In this document: piece after piece, positions 17,669 to 27,101 of the stretch
How the letters are laid out: every line of letters starts with the position of its first letter
Position numbering within the stretch: the first letter of the stretch is position 1
NCBI RefSeq assembly: GCF_030381805.1
Contig: NZ_JAUDRH010000006.1
Location: 1-64,000 of the forward strand
From: Chlorogloeopsis sp. ULAP01
GTDB taxonomy: Bacteria > Cyanobacteriota > Cyanobacteriia > Cyanobacteriales > Nostocaceae
Length of the DNA stretch: 64,000 nucleotides
Direction: 5' to 3'
Made by a program: the position numbers and the translations under genes
The notes under the pieces: generated by a model
Seen by the model: the letters and a program-made list of their open reading frames with translations, nothing else
Told to the model about the DNA's origin: nothing
Databases searched by the model: none

Positions 17669-18625
17669 TTAGATTGAGACACCAAATATGCGTCGGCGTA
17701 AGATATGAGTTAAACTCCGCACTCCATCGTAGCCATTAGCACCAAACCAACGGATCATAGCGATCGCTAAACTCAAACGCAGATATTTTTCAGAAAAGAA
17801 CACTTGTGAATAATGTAGAAAAGCTTGTTGACGTAAATGAATCGCCTTTTTGTAGTCTCCTTCATCTACAGCAAGCCATGCTAAACCAAAAAATATACTG
17901 GCATAACACTGATTTCTCAAATACAACTGCTCTAGAGGAACAGATGCAAATGCTTTCTCGACAACCTGGCGAAGCTCCTTAATCATGCCTTGGCGGTTTC
18001 TAGAGAAACTATTGGGAAGTTGCCGATAGCGGACTAAAGGTTCTTTGACGACTGCTATAGGATAGCGATAAGCAATGCGAACCCACATATCTAAATCTGG
18101 TGCATAAGCCAAATTCCGATCAAACAGCCCGACAGTATCAAAGCAACTCCGTCTCACCAGTGGTGAACTTCCACTAGAAATTGGATCATTTTCTAGCAAT
18201 TTATTCCATACTTTACCTTCAAGATGGGAAGCAAAAATTCTACCTGTAGGATTGTTTTCTTTATCAACTAAAAGCGTCCAAGTATATACCAAACCTACTG
18301 TTGGTTGCTCATCTAAACAACGTATCTGTTTTTCTAGTTTTGCTGGCTCCCACAAATCATCAGCATCTAGAAAAGCTATATACTTTCCCTGAGCATTAGT
18401 GATGCCTGTATTGCGTGCTGCCGAGACACGTTGGTTTGGTTGCGTAATCAATTTTACGCGTGGATCTTTGAGTTCAGAAGCCCATTCCAAAATGTTATCT
18501 GTACTGCCATCATTAACAATCAAGATTTCAAAATCAGTGAAAGTTTGCCGCAAAACACTTTCTAAAGTTTCTGGCAAAAAAGCCATAGCATTGTAGGCAG
18601 GAATGACAACAGTAACTTTTGGCAT
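17669..18625 (-). CDS. Glycosyltransferase family 2 protein (paralogue of 20330-21334)
   Basis: 318-residue GT-A protein. Motifs are VTVVIPAYNAMAFLPETLES, ILIVNDGSTDN, AARNTGITNAQGKYIAFL and the metal-binding DADDLW. It has a C-terminal helical region without a clear membrane span. Almost the same motif run occurs in the protein encoded at 20330-21334, so the two genes arose by duplication, now separated by a GT4 gene. aggagt precedes the ATG. It is 19 bases upstream of the permease gene. Confidence 0.82.
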   Translation of the reverse strand: MPKVTVVIPAYNAMAFLPETLESVLRQTFTDFEILIVNDGSTDNILEWASELKDPRVKLITQPNQRVSAARNTGITNAQGKYIAFLDADDLWEPAKLEKQIRCLDEQPTVGLVYTWTLLVDKENNPTGRIFASHLEGKVWNKLLENDPISSGSSPLVRRSCFDTVGLFDRNLAYAPDLDMWVRIAYRYPIAVVKEPLVRYRQLPNSFSRNRQGMIKELRQVVEKAFASVPLEQLYLRNQCYASIFFGLAWLAVDEGDYKKAIHLRQQAFLHYSQVFFSEKYLRLSLAIAMIRWFGANGYDGVRSLTHILRRRIFGVSI

Positions 18626-18660
18626 ATTTGAACTCCTGAAAAGTTGATTATTGGCATTGG

Positions 18661-18730
18661 TAGGAACGGGTTTTACTGATAATCTTGCTGATCAAACCGA
18701 TTATTTATCTTTTAAACCCGCCCGTACAGT
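18661..18730. repeat. MITE-like repeat, copy C (diverged)
   Basis: Left end ggaacgggtttta and right end taaacccgcccgtacag match the ends of copies A and B, while the middle is different. It sits in the 164-base gap between two glycosyltransferase genes inside the polysaccharide cluster. Confidence 0.5.
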
Positions 18731-18789
18731 TGTTATTAGGTAGAAAAAAAGACATTATTTTGTTTATTTTTGCCAAACTGACGGGTGAT

Positions 18790-20244
18790 TTAGATCCCCG
18801 ACTCCTTGTAGAAGTCAGGAATCTTGAACCCAACTTCTTTTGACTCCACCTTTTGCCTCAAAATAAAGTCCTGCAATTGTTTGCCTATTACCTGAGGTGA
18901 AAAGTATTCCTCTATGCGGCGACGAGCGCGCTTACCTAACTCGCATCCCCAAGCTTCATCATCCAAAACACGACCGAGTGCTTGTGCTAGTGCAGTTGCA
19001 TCTTCCCTTGGCACAACTAAACCACCAGAAATCTCTCCTCCTTCTAAGATGTCGGGAATACCAGGAGCATCAGCTGCAACTACGGGCAAGCCACAAGCCA
19101 TTGCTTCTAGTGGTGCGACAGGAAAACCTTCTTGCCGAGAAGCCAGAGTGTAAACATCTGCCGCCGAGAGATAGAGCCGAAGTCTTGAGTGATCGTTGAC
19201 AAATTCGTCTTGCCAGATCACGCCTTGTAAGTTCATATTTGCAATACATTGGCGCAATTTGTTTGCGTCTGGGCCTGTTCCTACTAGGAGTAACCTTAGG
19301 TTTCGGTGGGGGCGATCGCGACAAATTTTCTCCCAAGCGGCTACCAGAATGTCTAGCCCTTTGCGATGAAAATCTATCCGACCATGACATACTACTATCT
19401 GAGCATCCATTGGAATGCCAAGTGCAGAACGTGCCTGAGTACGAGCAATGGGATACCAGGTTCCCGTATCCATTGGAGTGAAAATCCGGGCTATTTTAGT
19501 AGGCGGTAGTTGATAGCGATCGCGAACCCGTTCAATCTCTTTTTGCGTTGAGATAATTACACCTGTACATCCTCGCAATGCCATCTGTCGCAGGGGGTAT
19601 TCCAGGAAACTGTGTGTTTTGTCACCTCCTTGAAAACTAGCAAATACTGGTAAATTCATTAACTTTCCCAAAAGTACGCAAGCATCAAAGCGGGCATACT
19701 CATACTCTTGACATAAAATCGCCTCACAACCCTCGTTTCTAATTTCCTGAATAAGTAAGCCTAGTGGTGTAGACAAGTAAGTTCCCATACTCTGAGCTAG
19801 ATTCTTAAGTGTTGTCAGCAGGGAACGACGGGTGGCATTTGAGTCTTGAATCTCTGTGAATGTTTTTCCCTCACTCACACCGTAAAATTTGAGTGCTTGA
19901 TGTCGCACCATACGGTAACCAAGATAGCTTTTGGGAGCAGGCAGCACGCAGATGGTGGCACCAGTAGGCACATGGGTGAAGCGTGAAACTTCAGCAACAC
20001 GAGCGGAAATGCAGAATAGCACTGTCCGTACACCAACCAGTTTCAGCGTATTGATGTAGCCAAACATCCAGCTACCGACAAACTCATGACAGTAAGTCTC
20101 AAATGAAATATGAATGTGATCTAAAAAATCATCTATCAGATCCATGCAATGCAGTAATGCGATCGCTGGTTCTTTATTTTGATTTGAGATTAGTGATTCT
20201 TGTTTAACAACGTCAGGCGCTAGCATATTTTTATATTCCAACAT
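18790..20244 (-). CDS. Glycosyltransferase family 4 protein
   Basis: 484-residue GT-B glycosyltransferase, longer than usual because of an N-terminal extension of about 30 residues. The donor domain includes IVVCHGRIDFHRKGLDILVA, LLLVGTGPDANKL, SAADVYTLASRQEGFPVAPL and EAMACGLPVVAADAPGIPDI, the canonical GT4 signature with its Glu. Catalyses retaining sugar transfer from a nucleotide sugar, in the cytoplasm. Lies between the two paralogous GT2 genes. Confidence 0.83.
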   Translation of the reverse strand: MLEYKNMLAPDVVKQESLISNQNKEPAIALLHCMDLIDDFLDHIHISFETYCHEFVGSWMFGYINTLKLVGVRTVLFCISARVAEVSRFTHVPTGATICVLPAPKSYLGYRMVRHQALKFYGVSEGKTFTEIQDSNATRRSLLTTLKNLAQSMGTYLSTPLGLLIQEIRNEGCEAILCQEYEYARFDACVLLGKLMNLPVFASFQGGDKTHSFLEYPLRQMALRGCTGVIISTQKEIERVRDRYQLPPTKIARIFTPMDTGTWYPIARTQARSALGIPMDAQIVVCHGRIDFHRKGLDILVAAWEKICRDRPHRNLRLLLVGTGPDANKLRQCIANMNLQGVIWQDEFVNDHSRLRLYLSAADVYTLASRQEGFPVAPLEAMACGLPVVAADAPGIPDILEGGEISGGLVVPREDATALAQALGRVLDDEAWGCELGKRARRRIEEYFSPQVIGKQLQDFILRQKVESKEVGFKIPDFYKESGI

Positions 20245-20329
20245 AATTATTAAATCTCACAGTTATCTTTGGGTTTTGATGTTTGAGAAAATGCGTAAAC
20301 AGCGAATATTTTTATAATATTATTTATAG

Positions 20330-21334
20330 TTATTGAGTAGTTTTATCAATAATTTTAAAACTATTTATAGAATCTAAATTTGGAAAACTTAAAATCTGTC
20401 GGCGTAGAGCATAAGCAAGTTCTAGCAATTTGCTATAGCTATCATTTCCAAATAATTGCAGTGCTATTATGGCCACACTCAAGCGTATATTCTCGTGAGA
20501 ATAGCGTAGATGAGGGTAGTAGGAAATAGCTTTTTGTCGATAATAACGTGCTAGTTTGTAATCTCTACAACTACTTTGTAAAGCTTTCCAAGCTAAACAA
20601 AGGTTAGCATAACCGTAACTGTGTTTTTTTAAGTACAGTAGCTTTGGTGGTACAGAGTGGAACGCCTTTTCAATTACAAAAAGAAATGCTTGTTCCAGCA
20701 CCCGAATATTTTTAGAGAGGCTGTTAGGAACTTGCCGATAATAATAAAGAGCTTCCTTGATAACAGCAAAATGATAATGAGCGGAGATACGAATCCACAT
20801 ATCCCAATCCTCAGCAAAATTTAAATGCGGTTCAAATCCCCCGACATTTTGCAAACAACAACGACGAACCATAACAGAAGAACAAGCTACCATATTTTTC
20901 TCAAGTAATTGCTGCCAAGTATTACCTTCAGCATTGGAAGTCATCACTCTACCGTTAGATTTACCTTTGCAATCAATTAAAGCCATCCAGGTATGTACCA
21001 AGCCGACTGACGGATTTTGATCAAGACAAATAACTTGTTTTTCTAACTTTGTCGGTGTCCATAAATCATCAGCATCTAGGAATGCCACATATTCTCCTTG
21101 AGCGTAGGCAATACCTGTGTTGCGTGCTAATGATACACCTTGATTTTCTTGCGAAATTAATTTCACCCGTGGATCTTCTAGTTCAGATACCCACTGCACA
21201 ATCTGATCCGAGCTACCGTCATCAACAATTAAGACTTCAAAATCTGTAAAAGTCTGCCTCAAAACACTCTCTACTGTTTCTGGCAAATAGGTCATTGCAT
21301 TATAGGCTGGAATAATAATAGAAACTTTTGGCAT
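20330..21334 (-). CDS. Glycosyltransferase family 2 protein (paralogue of 17669-18625)
   Basis: 334-residue GT-A protein. Motifs are VSIIIPAYNAMTYLPETVES, VLIVDDGSSDQ, LARNTGIAYAQGEYVAFL and DADDLW. The first ~120 residues are nearly co-linear with the GT2 protein encoded at 17669-18625, with conservative changes throughout; the C-terminal parts are more diverged. This points to an older duplication with possible change in acceptor. Probably transfers one sugar in the same glycan pathway. Confidence 0.82.
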   Translation of the reverse strand: MPKVSIIIPAYNAMTYLPETVESVLRQTFTDFEVLIVDDGSSDQIVQWVSELEDPRVKLISQENQGVSLARNTGIAYAQGEYVAFLDADDLWTPTKLEKQVICLDQNPSVGLVHTWMALIDCKGKSNGRVMTSNAEGNTWQQLLEKNMVACSSVMVRRCCLQNVGGFEPHLNFAEDWDMWIRISAHYHFAVIKEALYYYRQVPNSLSKNIRVLEQAFLFVIEKAFHSVPPKLLYLKKHSYGYANLCLAWKALQSSCRDYKLARYYRQKAISYYPHLRYSHENIRLSVAIIALQLFGNDSYSKLLELAYALRRQILSFPNLDSINSFKIIDKTTQ

Positions 21335-21372
21335 AAGTTAAACCTTAAGATAGAAAAGAAAAAAACTAACAA

Positions 21373-21957
21373 TTAAGAGTTAATTGATACTGACAGATGT
21401 TCTAAAACATCTACTCCTTTATCTAAAACAGGAGTCGAATTAATATTTAAGATGCGAATAACTCTTGCAGGATTCCCAGCAACCACAGCACCTGCGGGGA
21501 CATCTTTGACAACTACAGAACCAGCCCCAATAACAGCATTATCACCAATAACAACTGAACCAATAATGACAACATTGGAGCCAATATCTACATTATTTCC
21601 AATTTTTGGACATCTACTGTAGGAACCATCGGCTAGTTTTTTGTTACCAATTGTTGTTGAATGCCTGAGAGTGCAATTAGTTCCGATGATAGTTTCATGA
21701 TTGACGACCAAAGCCACGCTATGACTCAGTTTAAGATTGGCTCCTACTTGTGTATCCCAAGGTAATTCAACCTTTAATATCCAATCTACTACTAATTGAT
21801 AAAAGACTCTATAAAAAGTAGAAAATAAGGAAAAAGGTGTAGGTAAATGGCCAAATAATTGTGCTGAACGAAACATCAATAATATGAAACGGGACTTGGT
21901 ACTAGTATCGTCATTTACTTGCCAATCTTGCGTAATATAATTTATGAATGTACTCAT
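21373..21957 (-). CDS. Left-handed beta-helix (serine acetyltransferase-like) acyltransferase
   Basis: Hexapeptide-repeat acetyltransferase, related to serine acetyltransferases and to WcaB-type enzymes of exopolysaccharide clusters. The repeats run from about LKLSHSVALVVNHETIIGTN through GNNVDIGSNVVIIGSVVIGD and NAVIGAGSVVVKDVPAGAVV to AGNPARVI. The His in SHSVALVVNHE is a candidate catalytic residue. It likely O-acetylates a sugar in the polymer. The frame is open to 22005, but family N-termini begin near MSTFINYITQDW, so the ATG at 21957 is preferred; the longer start cannot be excluded. Confidence 0.78.
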   Translation of the reverse strand: MSTFINYITQDWQVNDDTSTKSRFILLMFRSAQLFGHLPTPFSLFSTFYRVFYQLVVDWILKVELPWDTQVGANLKLSHSVALVVNHETIIGTNCTLRHSTTIGNKKLADGSYSRCPKIGNNVDIGSNVVIIGSVVIGDNAVIGAGSVVVKDVPAGAVVAGNPARVIRILNINSTPVLDKGVDVLEHLSVSINS

Positions 21958-22082
21958 ATCTAGAATGAACTCCATTAATGATATTTTCAGAAGATTTAAT
22001 TTCATGTGATATGAGAGTAATGACTCAAAGATTTTTAATGCTTGAGCAAAATCAGCTACTTTGTAAGTAAGTAATACTCGTA

Positions 22083-23513
22083 CTATCTCCTGAAAAATTT
22101 ACTAGTAGATACTGAGTGTTCCAAAGTCTGAGTTTCGTTCCAATTCCACCCAGCTACAGCAAATACAGACCACCAGTAGAAAAAGGTAGGGGTTTGACTC
22201 CAGATGTTTTCAGTAACCATTGCTACTGGCATAGAGAAAAAAATAGCTAACATAATGAAACACAGGTTGCGCTTTGCACTTCCACGAGGTGCTGAATAGA
22301 TTAACTGAACAAGACGCACACCCTGGGCAATCAAAAAGATTACAAAACTTACTAAACCCATAATCCCTCCTTCTATCAATGCTCTGAGGTAATCATTATG
22401 GGGATAAGCTCCATTGCCAGCCACTGGAATACTCAACCCCAAACCGTAACCTAAAATTGGGTGGTGCTGCCAACGGTTCAGGATTAAATTCCATTGAGCA
22501 AGCCGCCAGTTGAAGCTATTCATGTCTCCTTGTGACAGCAGAATTGCCCGTGATATATCCATGTCTGGATTAAGTAGCGGTGTGTTAGCAATTGAGGAGA
22601 TGCGATGTTGTCCATACTCTGAACTGACAAATAGTCCCATAACTAAGGCAATCAGTAGCATCCCACCGATGAGGGTGATTGGGCTTAATCTCGGTGCAAT
22701 CAAAACAAGCACAAAAACAGAAAGCATCATTAAGCCAAATAGGGATTTAGTGCTTGCATAGCAGAGTACCAGCAAGCCTAACAAACAAAGCCAGGGTAAG
22801 CGTTGCCTAGATTGATTTAGTTTCCACCACGTTAAACCGATAAATAGCAATAAAAAGCTGACAAAGGCATTGGGATGACCAATAGTCCCTTTGATTCGAC
22901 CATCACCAGCTGCTAAGAAGGGAGGTAGGAGGGAAGGTAGAAACATCTGCATTAATGCTACTGCAATTGGTATGACTAAAGCTAGGAACAAGCTAGAAAT
23001 AACTTTTTCGGGAGGGAGTCTATCTTTAAGTTGCATTACCAATAAGTAAACCATAGCCCAAGAAAATAGACGTACCCACTCGCGGATAGCTTCTGGCAAA
23101 AACGAAGCATCTAATCCCAAACCTCCTACAGGTAAGAGTATTACCCATAAGCCTTGTAACATCACCCAGCCAGCAAAGAACCACCAAAAGCCATCAGTAT
23201 GTACACTTTTGCCTATTAGTAACCTTACCGTTACATACAGCAAAGTTAAGAAAATGAAGCCGATGCCAAATGCAGCCGGTATTTGTTGAGCAGAGAAAAC
23301 ATCAAGAGAACTACGCAAAATCAATAAACACAGTACAGCTTGCTCAAATCTGGCAAAGAAAAAGATAAGTGTCGGCACCGCAATGAGAGCCAATACCAGT
23401 AATAGCGGTTTAGCTCCTGCAAGAAATCCTGCAACTATACCAACTCCTACACCTGCCAACCCAACCAAGAGTGCCAGACGAGAGGAATGACTTGAGGTTT
23501 GATCGGACAACAT
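22083..23513 (-). CDS. O-antigen ligase/Wzy-family polymerase-like membrane protein
   Basis: 476-residue protein with about ten to twelve hydrophobic segments, starting with SRLALLVGLAGVGVGIVAGF. The large periplasmic loop in the C-terminal half has the Wzy_C/WaaL landmark HHPILGYGLGLSIP followed by GAYPHNDYLRALIEGG. The PHNDYL motif is typical of the family. It either ligates or polymerises glycan repeat units on the periplasmic side. It is encoded three bases downstream of the Wzc-like kinase, as in many exopolysaccharide clusters. Confidence 0.85.
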   Translation of the reverse strand: MLSDQTSSHSSRLALLVGLAGVGVGIVAGFLAGAKPLLLVLALIAVPTLIFFFARFEQAVLCLLILRSSLDVFSAQQIPAAFGIGFIFLTLLYVTVRLLIGKSVHTDGFWWFFAGWVMLQGLWVILLPVGGLGLDASFLPEAIREWVRLFSWAMVYLLVMQLKDRLPPEKVISSLFLALVIPIAVALMQMFLPSLLPPFLAAGDGRIKGTIGHPNAFVSFLLLFIGLTWWKLNQSRQRLPWLCLLGLLVLCYASTKSLFGLMMLSVFVLVLIAPRLSPITLIGGMLLIALVMGLFVSSEYGQHRISSIANTPLLNPDMDISRAILLSQGDMNSFNWRLAQWNLILNRWQHHPILGYGLGLSIPVAGNGAYPHNDYLRALIEGGIMGLVSFVIFLIAQGVRLVQLIYSAPRGSAKRNLCFIMLAIFFSMPVAMVTENIWSQTPTFFYWWSVFAVAGWNWNETQTLEHSVSTSKFFRR

Positions 23514-23516
23514 ACT

Positions 23517-25703
23517 TTATCTAAACCTTGAACCGTTATGAGAATTTCTATTAGCACCTCCCAGATTGGCTAAACGTCTGAAAGGACTCGGCGATCGCGG
23601 TTGGTAACCATTTACGGGATAGCGGTAATATTGTTCGGTGTGATTTGTGATTCCATTCACAACTACTCCCATAATTGGTATTTGGTTGTGTGTTAATTCT
23701 GATACAGCCCTTTGTAAAATCTCCTTAATTGTAAAACCAGGACGTGCTACGAGCAGAACTCCATCACTTTGCCGACTCAATGTATGTGCATCAGCACAAG
23801 CACTCAGAGGAGGAGTATCTAAAATAACGCAGTCATATTGTTGAGCTGCTTCTGCCAACAGAGACTTCATCGCATCTGATTCTAGTAACTGCAAAGGGCG
23901 TCCGTGCAATTCACCGCAAGTCAACACAGATAAATTCTCAATCCTAGTTGGCTGCACTGTTTGCTGTAAGGTTCTCTCTCCATAAATCAAATCGGTAATC
24001 CCTGGCTGGGGAGCTAAGTTAAATAGTGTATGTTGCACAGGACGACGCAAATCTGCATCAATCAGGAGTGTGCGCCGAGACAACATTGCACAAACAGCAG
24101 CTAGGTGTGAAGCAACTACAGATTTACCCTCTCCCGATATGGTGCTGCTAACCACAATCTGTCGCAACGGCTCAGTACTGCGAAACTCCAAATTTTTGAA
24201 GAGCATCCGGTAAGGCTCAATCAAGGCACTATTATCCAAGAATCGCTCAGATGGTTCAAGCATAAGAGTTTTGGCAGGCAAATGCGGCAACACTCCTAGC
24301 AATGGCAGATTCAGCAGTTCTTCTGCTTCGGAAGCATCCTTTAAAGTGTTATCCATTAGCTCTAGTAGCAGGACAACTCCTGTGGCTAAAGCAGCTCCGA
24401 ACACAGCAGCGATCGCCAGCACAACTTTTTTATGGGGCGAGGTGGGTTGCAGTGGAATTTGAGCGGCTTCGATAATTTGAATGTTCCCTACTAGCTGGGC
24501 TTCTGCAATCCGTGCTTCTTCCAGTTTGCTTTGCAGCAATTTCAAAGATGCTGCACTTTCTTCCCGTTGTCGGATTAGTGGCGTCAGCTTTTGCTGTCTA
24601 ATTGGTAATTGTGCCAAGCGAGTTTGCAGATTGGCACGATTTGCTTGCACAACTTTGAGCTTATTTTCAACTGCCAGGCGCTCAACATCATTTACCAGCA
24701 GTTGGGAAGTCAGATCTTGACTGATGCGATCACTAGCTACAGCAGTTTCAGGGATGGCTTGATTTTGAGGTGATACGCGCGCTAGTTCCTTTTGATATAG
24801 AGCACGTAATCCGTCTCTTTGTTGTACGAGTTTAATGGCAGTGGGGTGGTTGTCTGTAAAGTACAAGCCAGTCTCAATTACTTTTGTCTCCAACTCTGCC
24901 AACTTAGCACGCAACATCTTAAGTTCTTCGTTTTGTCCGCCACGTACAGATGCGTAGGCTTGATTGAGGGCTTTGGCGTCTGTGACTTGTCGCAGCGAAG
25001 CCTCTTTTGAGCGCAATTCTTGGAGTTGAGCGCTGAGGGTACCTTCTTGTTCTTCCAAGGTGGCGAGGCTATTTACTAAACTCTTGGTTTGTTCATCAAA
25101 GGAAACAATACCACTGTCTTGTCTGTATTTATTTTCAATCAGTTCAGCTTTCTCCAAGCGTTGTCTGGCTTCTGGCACCTGTTGTTGTAAAAACTTCCGC
25201 ACGTTGGCAGCTTCTTGGCGAATGATTTGCGTATTATCCTCAACCATTGCCTGAGAAACGGCATTAACTAGCTTGGTAGCAAGTGCAGGATCTTTGTCTT
25301 GATAGCTCACCTCTAAAATATTGGTAGCTGGAACAATTTTCACTTTCAAGCCTTGACGAACTTTCTCAGGCGTAAGTGGAGTTGAAAGCGAATTACTGTT
25401 TAACTGAGGAACTACTCTGGAGATCGCTCTACGCAGAACACGTTGAGACTTAATTAATTCTGCTTGATCGGCTAACGGGCTAGGCCCACCTGGTATATTC
25501 GTTGGCATCTGGGTAAGATCGCGTCCTAAGTCAGAAACACTCACCCTTTTGTCGTCAAGCATGAGTCGGGCTGAAGTTTGATAACGATGGGGAGCCACTT
25601 GCAGATAGGCGATCGCTCCACCAATCACGGCAGCGAACGTAGCCAAGGCAGGGAAAGCACGCCGCTTAAATACCAAGAGTAAAGATGAAAAGTCTTTTTC
25701 CAT
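23517..25703 (-). CDS. Wzc-like chain-length determinant and tyrosine autokinase
   Basis: Fusion of a Wzz domain and a BY-kinase. The N-terminal membrane helix (FPALATFAAVIGGAIAYL) leads into the Wzz domain, then a long coiled-coil with GNVR-like sequence (about 180-400), a second membrane helix (VVLAIAAVFGAALATGVVLL), and the cytoplasmic kinase. Kinase motifs are Walker A STISGEGKSVVASHLA, Walker A' LLIDADLRRP, and Walker B CVILDTPPLS. The tyrosine-rich tail (TEQYYRYPVNGYQ) is the likely autophosphorylation cluster. It controls polymer length and export. The frame is open to 25745 from a TTG; the ATG at 25703 (MEKDFSS) is the better start (728 residues). Confidence 0.9.
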   Translation of the reverse strand: MEKDFSSLLLVFKRRAFPALATFAAVIGGAIAYLQVAPHRYQTSARLMLDDKRVSVSDLGRDLTQMPTNIPGGPSPLADQAELIKSQRVLRRAISRVVPQLNSNSLSTPLTPEKVRQGLKVKIVPATNILEVSYQDKDPALATKLVNAVSQAMVEDNTQIIRQEAANVRKFLQQQVPEARQRLEKAELIENKYRQDSGIVSFDEQTKSLVNSLATLEEQEGTLSAQLQELRSKEASLRQVTDAKALNQAYASVRGGQNEELKMLRAKLAELETKVIETGLYFTDNHPTAIKLVQQRDGLRALYQKELARVSPQNQAIPETAVASDRISQDLTSQLLVNDVERLAVENKLKVVQANRANLQTRLAQLPIRQQKLTPLIRQREESAASLKLLQSKLEEARIAEAQLVGNIQIIEAAQIPLQPTSPHKKVVLAIAAVFGAALATGVVLLLELMDNTLKDASEAEELLNLPLLGVLPHLPAKTLMLEPSERFLDNSALIEPYRMLFKNLEFRSTEPLRQIVVSSTISGEGKSVVASHLAAVCAMLSRRTLLIDADLRRPVQHTLFNLAPQPGITDLIYGERTLQQTVQPTRIENLSVLTCGELHGRPLQLLESDAMKSLLAEAAQQYDCVILDTPPLSACADAHTLSRQSDGVLLVARPGFTIKEILQRAVSELTHNQIPIMGVVVNGITNHTEQYYRYPVNGYQPRSPSPFRRLANLGGANRNSHNGSRFR

Positions 25704-25745
25704 TACATATACCCTAAAAGGTAAAGATAGTAGCTGATAGAGCAA

Positions 25746-26903
25746 CTATGTTAGTTGTGGGATGTCTACTAGCTCAGTGGAGTTCAAAAGATTTGTATAT
25801 AGTTTCAAGGTTTCAGAAGTAATGCGATCCCAACTGTAGTTAAGTTGCACGTATCTTTGTGCATTCTTAGCCATTGCCGTCATTTTTGTGGGATGGTGAA
25901 TTGCCCAATCTAGAGAATGAATACAAGAGTTAAGGTTTCCAGTTTCAAAAAGCATTCCTCGTTCTCTACCAATTAATTGTTCATGGGGAGGAATGTCGCT
26001 TGCTACGACTGGTATACTCTCTTGCATTGCCTCTAACATTGCCAGAGGTAATCCTTCCAAATCCGAAGGCAGTACAAACAACCCTGCACCCCGAACAATT
26101 TCCCAAAGACGAATACCTCTGAGTTCGCCTGCAAAGACGATATTGTGATCGTTTGCTATCTTTTCTAGGAGCTTGGTGGTGAAAGATTTTGTATCACTGA
26201 TGCCTCCAGCTAGAACTAGTTTCCATCCCTTTGGTTTCAAATTACTAAAGGCTTCGATAAGCAAATCAGGACGTTTTTCCGGTACCAGTCTACCCAAGAA
26301 TAGCAGATAGCGTCCCTGCTCCAAGCCGAGCTGAGTTCCGTAGGTAAAATTTGGATCTGATTTACCGTAGCTCGCTGGAGCATTAGGGATGTAAACTGTA
26401 TCTCTACCGTAGGTTTGCAGAAAGTAGAATTTCAGAGCATCCGAGACAACAATGATGCTATGAGCAAAACGTACTGCTGCTTTTTCCCCGGTATGAATTA
26501 AGCGAGTAGAAAAACTGCCCCACTTGGCACGTTGCCAATCTAAACCCTGACAGGTAACTACCACCTTGGCAGGAGTGGTAAATTTAGCTAAACCAGTAAA
26601 TAGAGATGGGCCCAGAGCATGGAAATGAATGATATCGTATTTATTGCCAGCAGATGCGATCGCACCAAGAGCTGAGGTAATTAAAGCGTCTGCTCCTCTG
26701 AGTTGCACACTGGGTAAAGAAATGACTCGCACTCCTTGAAAGTCACACTGGTGAAGCCAGGAACCCTGAGTATAGGAAGAGCGAGCGAATAAATCCACAG
26801 TATGACCTTGTGCTACTATACGCGGATACAATTCTGCACAGTAATGTTCGATCCCACCCTGTTTAGGAGGTAATCCTTTTGCACCAATTACAGCAATCTT
26901 CAT
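25746..26903 (-). CDS. Glycosyltransferase family 4 protein
   Basis: 385-residue GT-B glycosyltransferase. It opens with MKIAVIGAKGLPPKQGGIEH and continues with YPRIVAQGHTVDLFARSSYT, a family in which related proteins transfer rhamnose or similar sugars early in glycan assembly. The donor domain has RYLLFLGRLVPEKRPDLLIE, GLFVLPSDLEGLPLAMLEAM and SIPVVASDIPPHEQLIG. It abuts the Wzc-like gene. Sugar specificity is not visible. Confidence 0.83.
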   Translation of the reverse strand: MKIAVIGAKGLPPKQGGIEHYCAELYPRIVAQGHTVDLFARSSYTQGSWLHQCDFQGVRVISLPSVQLRGADALITSALGAIASAGNKYDIIHFHALGPSLFTGLAKFTTPAKVVVTCQGLDWQRAKWGSFSTRLIHTGEKAAVRFAHSIIVVSDALKFYFLQTYGRDTVYIPNAPASYGKSDPNFTYGTQLGLEQGRYLLFLGRLVPEKRPDLLIEAFSNLKPKGWKLVLAGGISDTKSFTTKLLEKIANDHNIVFAGELRGIRLWEIVRGAGLFVLPSDLEGLPLAMLEAMQESIPVVASDIPPHEQLIGRERGMLFETGNLNSCIHSLDWAIHHPTKMTAMAKNAQRYVQLNYSWDRITSETLKLYTNLLNSTELVDIPQLT

Positions 26904-27101
26904 GTCAGTTACACTTGTGCTAAATGTACAAACTTGTAAGTAAAAGACTTTTTCCGCCTACTTTCTAGAGGTGCCATTTTATATTTATTTTTGTCGAGCT
27001 ACTTACCAAGTTTTATGAACTCATTGGAACTGAAACACCTACATTGGTTTTGATAGTTTGTTGTTGGGGCTATCTGTTGTCTTAGTCACTAAATAGCATA
27101 C

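Noticed and set aside
18897..19481. Several frames opposite the GT4 gene at 18790-20244
   Set aside because: Antisense or out-of-frame readings of a recognised glycosyltransferase.
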